A DNA stretch of 64,000 bases from Hypomesus transpacificus (Eukaryota > Chordata > Actinopteri > Osmeriformes > Osmeridae). Within the stretch, counting starts at the first letter, position 1. Every line of letters begins with the position of its first letter. Positions 33,728 through 44,381 of the stretch are shown here, piece by piece. The position numbers and the translations under genes were made by a program. The stretch lies in assembly GCF_021917145.1 (NCBI RefSeq), contig NC_061061.1, forward strand, positions 16,469,610 through 16,533,609. Direction: 5' to 3'. The notes below the pieces were generated by a model. That model searched no databases. It saw nothing but the letters and a program-made list of their open reading frames with translations, and had not been told where the DNA came from.

Positions 33728-34856
33728 TACCAAAAACATGCCTCTTGCTCTCCTTCCCCAAGGCCAGGCTTGTTCACCACTGTGCTGCTCTTCATGGGAC
33801 CGTTACTTTCGATCAAATTGTAGAAGCTCTGAAATAAGCTCCTGTTGTTTTGCTTGTCAGTAACAGCTGATGTTTTTTTTCTTAGGTTACTGGTAGAAGA
33901 TATTAGAATTTGTCAAAGAAATTATGATCTCATCGCTATCCCATAAAATAGTTTTATTCCATTATATTCACATTTCTTGTATATTATCTTTTTCCTCCCT
34001 GTTTTGGACTTCTGTCAGTTTTGTTAAGTAAATGTTATTTTTGGTTAAGGCAGAGACTGAACGCCAAAAGGATGCCACAATGTCATTGAATAGGGCAATG
34101 CTTCACTCTTTTGACAGTGATTATACCTGTCTCGTACTTGTTTATGCTTTTTCAGCCGTTTGTATCGAACCTTGCCATTTGTTTTGATTCTGTTTGCAAT
34201 CTGGGACGAATGTGTCTGTACAAGATTGTGTTGATAGTATGTTGCTTCATGAAGAGAAAAGGTATGATTTTTTGTGTGTTACATTTCCCTGTAAGACTGT
34301 ATGTTAAGTGCTTCTGTGGGCCTATCAGGGCCCATCTTGCTTGATAAGCGAGGTGTTGCCTCATTTCAACAACAGTTATGTGAGTAGAGCTGTGATGGCT
34401 GTGATGGCAAAACATTAAAATGATCTGAAAGTTTAGCACGTGTGGAAAGCTTTTTTGGGGGTTTCTTGTTCATGTGTGGTCTGGTGGCCTAATTTTGTTT
34501 TGTGGATGTTAGAGATGGGAGAGGAGATATATCATGTTTGTCTCCTTATCACTATTTAGTTTAGTTTTACATGGTTGCCCACTTATGCCAAAGCACTGCA
34601 GCAGAGAAAAGTACACGGTTGAAGACCTCTATTCAAAATAGATTGATGGTCATTGCTGAATAAGATGATTATCATATTCTGCAGAAATATCTCATGAAAG
34701 ATAAGATGTATTTTAATCATGACCAATTTGTATCAAAGTTGTTTACTGACAGATTCGTGATTTGGGTTTGTGAGTTTGGGAAATGTGAATATTAAGCCAT
34801 AATAGTTCAATCTAATACTAAAGCTCTTGCATAGGTTTAGTGGGCCTACTCCTCAG

Positions 34857-34915
34857 AATCAAATCAAATTTATTTGTATAGCCCTTTTTACACGCAAGCA
34901 TGTCAGTCAGTGCCT
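34857..34915 (+). repeat. Dispersed repeat (TTTGTATAGCCCTTTTTACA family), copy 2
   Basis: Short fragment AAATTTATTTGTATAGCCCT followed by TTTTACACGCAAGCATGTCA. It matches the start of the copy at 15228-15385. Confidence 0.6.
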
Positions 34916-36024
34916 TGAATTAGTAGCAAAACTGTAATAGCTGCAAGGCATGTCCTTGTGATTCTTTGGTGAGCAAAACCTTGGGAGTGCAGTGAATTGA
35001 ACTTTATAACAGAAGAGCTAAAAAAAGACAATTTTGCCTGGGAGAGACTTATCCATAGGGTAGCTACAAAACTTCAGTGTGTTCAGTTCAGTTCCCTCAA
35101 ACCTGTGGGTTCAGCATGAGCAAGAAGACAACCAACGTAAAAAAAACTTATGGCATTCTTTATCAGTACTGGTGTTAACACATTTAAAATATCTACAAAG
35201 AGTATGTTTTATGCTTATAAGCACGTTAGCTTGTTTAGGTGACAAGGTCTTTCATATCTCCCCGCAGGGACCTTGGTACGGTTTGTTGTCAGTTTCTGTC
35301 ATCTGCTTAAAGATTTAAAAATGTCTCTTCATGGGGGATCAAAAGACCTAAGCGTGCTTTCTTTCTATGAAAGACAATGTGGACTGTGCACCTTGTTTAG
35401 TAGTGGGATTGTATTGCATGGAGGTGAGGAGTTTAAATCAATCTTAGCGTAACCGTGTAGACAGCTCGCTCAGAGCAGGTAGGAATTTTCTTTACTCTAA
35501 GTTGTCCTGAGGGCAGAAACGTTTCCACCTACTCCGTGCGATCAGAAACTCCACCATCCGTAACTGGAAACTCATCAATTAAACTCAAATAGGATGTCCT
35601 GCCGCTGAAGAATGTTTTGTGATAGTGCTTGTTAATAGTCTGCTTTCATTGCTTGAGCGAAGAATAGCATAACAGGATGTTCTATCAGATCTGCAATGTC
35701 TTATCCCATATCAGTTTTTGCCATGTTGGGTCATTGTCATAAAGGGCCCACATCTGTGCATCTTCCAAACATCACTCAACAGTAGTATGAGATGTTGTGT
35801 TGGCATGTGTCCAGTCTTAAATGCCCTGAGTCTGTGCACGCATTAAGACAGGTGTGAATGTGTGAGGGCATGCTTCAGTTTACAGTATTGGCCAGACAAA
35901 CAGGAGACAGAAAGGACAGCTAACCGGTTGGTTTCATCCCGTGAATCAACATGGCCAGCAGCAACCTTCATAAAGGACTGAACAAATTACTTATTTCATC
36001 CAGTAGCCTAGGTTCTGCAGGGTT

Positions 36025-36030
36025 TATAAA
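36025..36030 (+). promoter_or_regulatory. TATA box of the CXCL17-like gene
   Basis: TATAAA within GGGTTTATAAACACAG, 46 bases upstream of the ATG at 36076. Transcription starting about 30 bases downstream would give a 5' leader of roughly 20 bases. A focused TATA promoter suits an inducible secreted factor. Confidence 0.65.
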
Positions 36031-36075
36031 CACAGAGAGCAAGTGGAACATTGTAACTGGACGCACGGATTCATA

Positions 36076-37227
36076 ATGTTTTCTCCAGTGTTACTGTTCT
36101 TTTTTGTATTTATTATTTTCGCTGATGGAGGTCAAGGTACTGAATATTTGTTTTACTCAGAGTTGTTAACGTATTTTTTAAATATTGTTTTTTATTATGG
36201 TTTAGGTATATAATTTTCCTAATTTCACTGTCACTATTAACTATGTTAAAGTAGCATATGTTTAAATGTCTGTTCCCCTTTTATATCATTGTCTAAATAA
36301 ATACATTTATTAATGGCACATATTTTGTGTACCCTCGATTTTCCCGTATTTGTGAAGGTGGAACCACACTGGAAGAGCCACAGAGGGACAATCTGGAGAC
36401 GGTCCAAACAAAAGACAGTAAGGAAATGACCTGTAATACCAGCGTTGGCGTTACTATGTAGCTTCGTTGATACCAGGGTAACTGGAGTAGGTTATCTGAG
36501 GTTGAGATTGTTGTGTTGCAGCCGCTACTGAGGTAGTAGAGTTCCGGAGACCCGTGAAGCAGAACGGTTCTTCTGGAGAGCCCAGTCGTCGGTGTGACTA
36601 TGACAGTGAGTGACACGGATGCCAGGAACATCTTCTAACAACAGATCGAGATTGACTTTGGTAAATGATTCCTTATTTTGTGTTCTCAATGTGACCCAGG
36701 ACGGACAGGAGGGAAAGTTATCGCGAGTTTATTTTGCAAGGAACATGTCAAATCCTCCAACAAGCCCAGAATGAACTGTGAGTAACCATGGTCTTGGAGA
36801 ACTATATTTTTTTATTTCAACATGTTAACTTATATACATTAAAAATGAAATGAAATAAATTCATATTTCAAGAGGTGAATTCAAAACCAACAAATTCAGT
36901 GATGTTCAAATTTCAATATTAGGTCTATAAGGTCGCCTTTCAAAATTCAAAACATGTCACTGATTTGCTTCCATAGAGCTGTGGACTGCCGTAAAACGAT
37001 ACTAATATTATAATGTTTTATGGTCTTACAATCTTCAAAATGTTTGTTTAAGCAAATTAGCTTCCCTGTCCATTTGTAATCCTGTGTTCGGCTTCTTCTC
37101 TCGGGCTTCCCATAATCACAAAGTTGCTCAAAAGTGCCGGAGGAATGGATTCCGGAGTCTGAAGACCTGTCGAAGAGAGTTGAAGAAACAAAAGAAAGAC
37201 CAGGGCAAATCCACCATTCCCATTTAA
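36076..37227 (+). CDS. cxcl17: Small secreted basic protein, candidate CXCL17 orthologue
   Basis: Five short exons: 36076-36136, 36358-36417, 36522-36605, 36700-36777 and 37124-37227. Every junction is phase 1, giving 128 residues. The first exon is a classic signal peptide (MFSPVLLFFFVFIIFADGGQ). The mature part is acidic at first, then strongly basic, with four cysteines (65, 81, 99, 110). It ends in a Lys/Arg-rich stretch and the terminal tripeptide Ile-Pro-Ile. Mammalian CXCL17 is a secreted basic chemoattractant of about 119 residues ending Leu-Pro-Leu. The C-terminal aliphatic-Pro-aliphatic motif is, as I recall, what activates its receptor GPR25. In human CXCL17 lies beside CEACAM1, and here a CEACAM-like gene is next door. 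A TATA box (36025) and AATAAA (37394-37399) frame the gene. Caveats: no CXC motif, four rather than six cysteines, weak overall similarity. The last acceptor (ending 37123) was chosen over an alternative at 37133, which breaks this frame. Confidence 0.6.
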
Positions 37228-38127
37228 AGACATTTACTTTCATAAACTATGCCTCCATAACCATGTTTTTGTATCATGATATATTCCATTCAAAAGGAGC
37301 ATGTCCCATTTACAAATATACAGCATATATTCCATATTAATGCTAAGAGGTGTATTACCACATACTTGCATAAATACCGTCATCCTTGTTTGTAATAAAC
37401 TTATCGAAAAAAAATGTATCTTTGGCATTCAGGTGTCTTTGGTTTGTCCTGAGGGGCAGCATATATGCTAATGTTAAAAAAAGGTTACACTACACACAAA
37501 GTTCCAGTTTGACCACGAGGAATGTAACCAATATTGCACCCTGACCTAGACTACTGTTAAAAATAACAAACTTTTAGACACAAAACTTTATTTCAGAACA
37601 CAGAGAGTATAACAGGACACTTTAGTTTGCACGTCTTTCTTTGTATTTCACCTCACACTCTGCTCCCTTTCCTTTTGTTCTCTTTCCTACAAACATTCCC
37701 AAAGGATGGTTCTAGTGGCGCTATGGGAATGTATGACAAGGAAATCAGTCAGTCGACCTGCTAATATATGTAGCTGATTCTGAACAAACTCGTCTTCGAT
37801 ATGAACATGTTCTAACACATTTAAAATGTTAACACAATAGTAAATATTTGACCATACATTTTTTGAAATGTTACGGGAAGCTGAGCTTCACTTGCAGTCT
37901 TAAAGAAATCGCCACTGGTCTAAGCAATATGAACGAAACTACACCATCTTTGTTTTGTTGGTTTGTGATTTTGGCTCAGTTGTGATGTTGAAAATGCAAA
38001 TCCAGTCTTTTACAGATCAGTGGAAGAGAAGTTAAGGGAGGAGAGTGGATAGAGGGAGGAGGTGGAGGTCTATCAAACAAGTGGTCTTGGTATTGGAATA
38101 GTTTCTCCATGTTTCTTACTGAGGGTC
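37228..38127. other. Convergent 3' regions of the CXCL17-like and CEACAM-like genes
   Basis: Plus-strand AATAAA at 37394-37399 serves the CXCL17-like gene. A minus-strand AATAAA, read at 37592-37587, is placed to end the CEACAM-like transcript. The two 3' ends would then lie about 190 bases apart without overlap. No coding sequence was seen. Confidence 0.5.
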
Positions 38128-41100
38128 TCAGTGGGACCACAGGTCATTGACCACAGGGACGAAGAGAGCGACCAGAACCATCAGCATCAAACCAGCGCTT
38201 GAGTGGAGTGGGACGACTGAGTTTCCTGAGAGAGAGACCAGGCAGAGGAGAAAGGAGGGAGAAGGTGGAGAATTATTTACATTCCCAACTGTTAGTTGTT
38301 TGAGGTTTATTGGCGCTGTGTTGGGTTTGACTGTTATTGATGTGATGCCCGCTGTGGAGGGTAGGGATAGTGTCAGGCAAAGTGTCAACGCGGTTCCTTC
38401 CGTACAGTGACAGATTCAACATGTTCTGATATAAATTGCAATATAGAACAGTGCTTGCTGAACAATACCGTAGGGAGCATACTGTAGTGTGCCTATGTTT
38501 TCTAGCCTTCCTGCTCCTGAAAACAAGTGGATAAAAGAAATGTTTTTGAGATTATCTATGTATTTTGGATCAATTACACTTACCAATAACAGTGAGTTTC
38601 TGAGAGGCTGTGCTGTTCTTGTTTGTGATGTTGTTGAAGGCGACACAGGTGAACTCTTCATTATTGTGTGAGGTCAGCGGGCCAGACTCATAAACTGAGC
38701 CAGTGGCCACTTGGGAGCCATTAAACAACCAGGTGTAGGTGCTGGGGGGCTGAGAGGAGGCTGTGCAGGTGAGGGTCACATTCTGGCTCGTCAAATTCAA
38801 CCATGGGCCCATTATGACGGGAGTATCTGGCCCATCTGAAACATAAAGCTGATTATTAGACAGAATCACTACTGTATTGGCCTGATGCCGGTACATTTCA
38901 TCAAGGCCATGGAGTCAACATTTGGGGGGACGAAATCTACTGGGGAGTCTGAGGGTCCCCCCCGAAGACATTTTACTTTATGAATATAATTAAATTTTTA
39001 ATGATAATTTCGGACAGCATGCGTGGTTGCCTGTCGTAGTGTAGCACACTTATTTATTATTTATATTTTTACATATTGGGGGGGACATTTTGACCAGATT
39101 TGAATATTGGGGAGGTGTGTCCCTCCCAATATATATTGTGATTACAGCCCTGCATTATGTTACATTTACATCTAGTCATTTAGCAGACGCTCTTATCCAA
39201 AGCGACTTACGATAAGTACAGGGACCTTCCCCCCGGAAATCTAAACTTCAGATTGATAGCCCGATTCCCGAACCGCTCAGCCATCTGACCCTAACAGGTA
39301 ACAGGAGATTCATCACCATTGTGATGATTCCCATGAAGACCACAAAATAATCCATTCATCAGCACAATGATCAGGTAAAGTGTTCAACTTCCTTCAGACA
39401 GTCAGTAGGCCTAAGGACTTTCAGGCTTAGAAACTTTCTAAATGTATTCCATCGCAACTCATGTCTTGGAGTACAAACGCTTGACATCATCATGGTAATC
39501 AAACAATTGAGTAAACACGAGCTAGCACGTTACAGAATCAGAATTCAGTTTATTCACCATGTATGTTATACTAACACGGAATTTACTGTGGCAGGGAGGT
39601 GCCAACAATAATCATATACGAATCTTAAATGAAGTGAAAGTACAAACGTTTAACTATTTCTAAGAACTAAACAATTTAACAATGAAACAATTTAAATATA
39701 AAGTATATATAAGAATAAGAATGAGCAGCATGAGTGGTCAACAGTGCAATCAGATACTGAGATAAGGTGGCTTATGCATAGTGCAATTGCCATTAGATGG
39801 ACTTATAATAGTTCAATAAATGAATGAATGTCAGTGGGAGTCCTAGGCCTTGTTGAAGAGGACAGTAGCAGATGGAAAAATACTGTTCTTATGGCGTGAG
39901 GTTTTGGTCCTGATGGACCAGGGAGTGTCCACGGTGGGAGGGGTCGGCCACAATCTTCCTTGCTCGCCTCAGGATCCTCGAGGTGTGCAGATCCTCGAGG
40001 GATGGCAGATTGCAGCCGATCACCTTTTCAGCCGTGTGGTTGATACGCTGCAGTTTGCTCTTGTCCTAGGCAGTGGCAGCAGCTGCGCAGCAGCGTACCA
40101 GATGGTGATGGAGGAGGTGGGGATGGACTCAATGATGGCTGTGCAGAAGTGCACCATCATTGTCTTTGGCAGGTTGAATTTCTTCAGCTGCTGTAGGAAG
40201 TACATCCTCTGTTGTGCTTTCTTGGTGAGGGAGCTGATGTTCAGTTCCCACTTGAAGTCCTGGGAGAGGATAGTGCCCAGGAAGCGGAAGGACTCCACAG
40301 TGTTGACTGGGGAGTCACTCAGGGTGATGGGGGTGAGTGGGGCTGTGTTCTTCCCGAAGTCCACAACCATCTCCACTTTCTTGAGAGCATTGAGCTCTAG
40401 GTTGTTCTGGCTGCACCGGTTGTCAGCTTCCCACCTGTAATCAGACTCGTCCCCATCAGAGATAAGCCCAATGAGGGTGGTGTCGTCCGTAAACTTCAGG
40501 AGTTTGACAGACGGATGACCGGAGGTGCAGCTGTTGGTGTACAGGGAGAAGGGCAGAGGGGAAAGGACGCAGCCCTGAGGAGATCCAGTGCTGAAGGACC
40601 GGGAGTCAGAGACTTGTGTTCCCAGCTTAACGCACTGCTTCCTGTCAGACAGGAAGTCTGTGATCCACCTGCAGGTGAAGTCGGGCACGTTCAGCTGGGA
40701 GAGCTTGTCCTATAGCAGGGCGGGACTGATGGTGTTGAAGGCAGAGCTGAAATCCACAAACAGGATTCTGATCCACTAACAGGATCCCGCACCTTCTCTC
40801 TTGATTGTTCAAGCCAGAGAACACTTTGCCAACCATCCCTGCCAAGTCAACACAAGTTCATTCATAATGTTTTTGTCATGGGGTTTACACTACACACAAG
40901 GCACTTTTGGCAATATGCTGGTAAGAGTCACTGTTTCCGTAGAAACAAACCGAATACACTGAAACACACTATCATGGCGTATCACCAGACACAGCACCAT
41001 GACGGGACAAATTTTAACATGCATTCATTTGGAAGACTTTCAGAGCATGACAACTTACAGCTAATGTTCAGACTTATAGACTGTCTGACCATGTCGTGAC

Positions 41101-42394
41101 TGATGCCATTGGAGACGTTGCACCTGAACGGCCCCGTGTCATAGCGGGTTACCATAGGGATGCTGACAGTAGAACCGCCATTGGTCAGCTGAACCAGACT
41201 GGCATTGACCTCAGAGCTGCCATTAAGCCAGAGGTAGGAGAGGGAGGAGCCAGTGGTGACAGAGCAGGTGAAAACTGCTGTGTCATTTAGCTCCACCAGG
41301 TCGGTGGCATCGGCCCTCAGGATGGCGTTTGAAATGGGCTCTGTGAGGAGAAGAGAGCAGACGTCATTGTCCTATATACCCACACAGGTTACATCCTTTT
41401 TCTTGAAAACGTACAATATATATTTTCTTTCTGCTTTGGACAGATACATACATTATGACCTGTTTAGGGTTGAGCTTCCGTAAAACCTTGCCATAGTTCT
41501 TGGTAACTGTAACCATGGCAATTGCTCGGAAAAGTACGGTGTGGCCAGGTTGTTGAACTTTGGATAAACTCCTAGCCCAGGCCTACCCTTCATTTATGAC
41601 AAGTATACATATAGCAAATATAGCTTCACAATGATATCAGTTAGCACTGGCATTGAAACACAGACTAACAGGCAGACAGACGGGCATTCAGAAGGCAAGG
41701 CAGAAAGAAAGAAAGACAGACAGACAGGCAGACAGACATATATAGGCCAACTGAACATCTTACCTTGGACCGACAAAATCACATTCAGTTCTATGGATGG
41801 CCCTTGAATCAAATATATTCCTGAATCTGCCACCTGGACTGATCTTATGGAGAGAGCCAAAAGGGTTGAATTGAAGGTGATCCGGCTTGCCCATGTAGGA
41901 TTAGGAAAGGAACCCATGGGGTACCACTGCATGATGAATGTTGATCCATGAAACCACATCCCTCCTTGGATGGATGTCTCAGGGTACACCTGCAGTGTGA
42001 CATTGCTGTTCACAGCTGCATGATTCAGAGACGCGACTATCGTCTGACCACTAACATCTGAAAGGATAAGGTGTCATTAGGCTTTGATTGCAATAACTAG
42101 ATTCTGTTAAATGATACATTTGACAAAATATCAATCTAAGTTGGTTATGTCTACTGTATATATTTAGACATGTATATTTTCCTTTAAACAAACATTTCAT
42201 TTACAAACAAATGTATGTATGCATGATCTGTCACCTGTTGGAGATTGAATTTAAAAAGTACATCAAACATAACCAATCTCATCACTGATCTCTCACCTAA
42301 TGGAAAATAAACCTTTAAAGGTTTTTACCAGTGATTCAGAATTACCTTTACTGGTGGTTAGACACAGCAGGAGACACAGCACAGAATACTCCAT
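38128..42394 (-). CDS. CEACAM-like immunoglobulin superfamily protein, three Ig domains, no cytoplasmic tail
   Basis: Five minus-strand exons, all joined in phase 1 as in CEACAMs: 42394-42346 signal peptide (MEYSVLCLLLCLTTSKG), 42057-41764 Ig-V-like N domain, 41340-41059 and 38835-38584 Ig-C2 domains, 38225-38128 C-terminus; 324 residues. The N domain has no cysteine at all, a CEACAM hallmark, yet keeps MWFHGS and VADSGIYLIQG. The first C2 domain has FTCSV, SYLWLNG and GPFRCNVSN. The second begins YGPDTPVI, a phrase nearly identical to CEACAM C2 domains, and has TLTCTASSQPPSTYTW and EEFTCVAFNN. The last exon carries one hydrophobic stretch (about 17 residues) and ends NDLWSH, so there is no ITIM or ITAM. 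GPI attachment or a tiny tail is likely. The 2.2-kb intron before the fourth exon contains a LINE fragment and a SINE. Confidence 0.85.
39161..39290 (-). mobile_element. tRNA-derived SINE in CEACAM-like intron
   Basis: Reverse-oriented: tail ACATTTACATCTAGTCATTT, then AGCGACTTACGATAAGTACA. It is shortened in the middle, and the head ends AACCGCTCAGCCATCTGACC. The CAAGGCACTTCACCC block is missing, as in the copy at 9728-9858. Confidence 0.88.
39533..40850 (-). mobile_element. 5'-truncated LINE (non-LTR retrotransposon) fragment
   Basis: Minus-strand frame 40688-40020 encodes the C-terminal half of a reverse transcriptase: SPQGCVLSPL, then the catalytic-site region LLKFTDDTTLIGL, then SFRFLGTILSQDFKWE and KKAQQRMYFLQQLKKF. 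The usual FADD reads FTDD. The frame breaks before the normal end and the 5' half of the element is absent. Residual 3' sequence continues to about 39533, ending near TCAGTTTATTCACC. The phrases fit a jockey/CR1/L2/Rex-type clade common in fish; the exact clade is not settled. It lies in the CEACAM-like intron in the same orientation as the gene. Confidence 0.85.
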
Positions 42395-44381
42395 GTTACC
42401 TGCTGAGAAATGAGCGGCTTGATTTCAGTATCGTAGCCACAATCCTTTTTCAATCAGCAAATATTTGTTCAAGATCATACAGTTACGGCTCAAAGGATAG
42501 AAATATAGCCTATTTTCAGCACACCTTTCCACGCCCCATTATGCCCTGGTTATGGTAATGGTATTTGGGTTGACACACTGGGGTGTGTTTGTGTTTGTTA
42601 GTTATGTTTTTTAAACAGCTGCACAAGTTTGCAAAGTAAAACTGTGATTTTAACCACTTATATCAGCTACTTGAAGGGATTGGAAAGTTAACAGAGGTTT
42701 GATTGGCTAGAAAGTTGGCGGTTATGAAACAAATCCATTGGTTTTATTGTACAAATGATATCAACACAAACATCAATAGTGCAAGTGTATATTGTCTCTG
42801 TTCTGCAGCTTCACAGTTTATTGGGGGGTGGTAGTTATTTGCGTATGTTATATGTCTGATGTGTTGGTGAGAAAGGCCAACTTGAATACGTGTCAATGTT
42901 GGAATGACTTGAATAATGCAGAACTCTTCAGGATACAGAACAGAGAGCCCGCTCAGAAGTACCTCCTTACTCCTGACATAGTATCTTGTCAGAAAAGCTG
43001 AGCTCAGCTCTCAGCTTCACAAGTGACTGGAAAGCTGAGATGACTTAGGCAAAGAGGCCTGCAATCAAGTACTTCAGTAAACAACTGACTGAAGACACAC
43101 AGAACTTTTGTCAGGATACAGAAGTTCTGTAACTAGGAGGAGACTGGCTGAAGGGGTTTAGACTTGATAGCTCTTGGTATTCTTGGTGTGTGTGTTTTAG
43201 CAGGGACAAGTGTTTCATTAATAATTCATACCTCCATTTCTGCAGTAGTTTTGCAATCATATCAGACTGTTATTATTCAGTTTCATGGTGTTAGCATATA
43301 ATATCTGACATCATCCAATTTGATTCAGTGTTTGCGTTTCAGCACGATTTCCGTGTTAATTGACAAGGTGCCGTGTGTGACTACATTTGACAGAACGACT
43401 ACAAACCCCTGAAGTGATGATAAGAAATTAGGTCAGAGTCAAGATCTGGTTCCAGTCTCTGAGATTTACAAATACATTTCAGATGAGAAAAGGGGAGAGG
43501 GGAAAGGATAGAAAAGAGAGGAGGAGCAAAGCAGAGGACTTCTAGAGAGAAAAAGAAGAAATGGAAACAGACAAAGAAAGAGAGGCCAGGATTGCATCAG
43601 GATTGCCACGCCGTCTGGAATCTTAGGAATCCAAGAATTCTGCAGTGCTTTCAGCGAACATTCCACCCCAACACCCCCATGCCCCCCCCCAACCCACTCC
43701 CGGCGTATAAATAAGCTTCTATAACCATAAGAGAAACTCATTGCTCCATCTTTCCCCCCTAGTGCCCCATTTGAACTTGAAAGCGGTTGAACGTAATTAT
43801 ATTGGTTGATTCTTGACTTGGTCACGTGTTGCATCCTCAGCGAAGACTTTAGCGGTGGTTCTATCTTGCGTTGGCCCTTGATCTCTGCTCTCTGTGCCCT
43901 TGAGGACTTGTCGTTTGACAGGCCCCACTCCCCTCAAAAAATGAAGCAGAGAGAAAAGCCATTATCAAAGTTGCCCACATCAAGGGCTCTTATGAAGATT
44001 TAGCTCCAGCGTTTACATTTTTTATTTTAGAAAAGGTTTCATTTTTACAGCATGAAATCAGACACATTGTCTAGGTTTCTTCCTCATTGTATGTAACACA
44101 ACAAAACAGACATAAAGCTGTACTTCACATGACTATGGATGGCATAATTAATATGTGAAAGGGCACTTATTGGCAATATACCCCCCAATCTCCCTTTTTT
44201 TTTATACAATGTTTACATCAATGACAAATGTATTGAACAAACAAGTAACAGTTCAGTGTGTTTCAGTTTGATTTGTATTTATCTACCTCCTTAAAAGGTC
44301 GGGGTTGTAACTTTCTGTTGTATAACATGTTTTAATGTTTACTCTGTGTGTGTGTGTGTGTGTGTGCGTGGTCGTCCCCAG
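42395..44381. other. Spacer between the CEACAM-like gene and the first visible prex1 exon
   Basis: AT-rich DNA holding the presumed CEACAM-like promoter. I looked on the plus strand for the expected upstream prex1 exons (start of the DH domain) and found none. Open frames at 42792-43001, 43466-43834 and 43806-44003 show no similarity I recognise. A TG microsatellite at 44345-44366 directly precedes the first prex1 exon. Confidence 0.5.

Larger units (their letters stand above)
33207..36015. other. pafah1b3 3' untranslated region and spacer
   Basis: Contains a C-run just after the stop (33211-33222), the minisatellite at 33413-33727, candidate polyadenylation signal ATTAAA at 34414-34419, and a dispersed fish repeat at 34857-34915. 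Open frames at 34111-34344 and 35079-35318 have no support. Nothing else was recognised before the TATA box at 36025. Confidence 0.5.

Noticed and set aside
33509-33739. Minus-strand frame of repeated STALI units
   Set aside because: Translation of the 15-base minisatellite.
37134-37340. Alternative frame (MPEEWIPESEDL) over the last CXCL17-like exon
   Set aside because: It needs a weaker acceptor at 37133 and reads through AT-rich DNA; the acceptor ending 37123 has a better pyrimidine tract and gives a compact basic terminus.
39850-40440. 196-residue plus-strand frame
   Set aside because: Antisense of the LINE reverse-transcriptase fragment.
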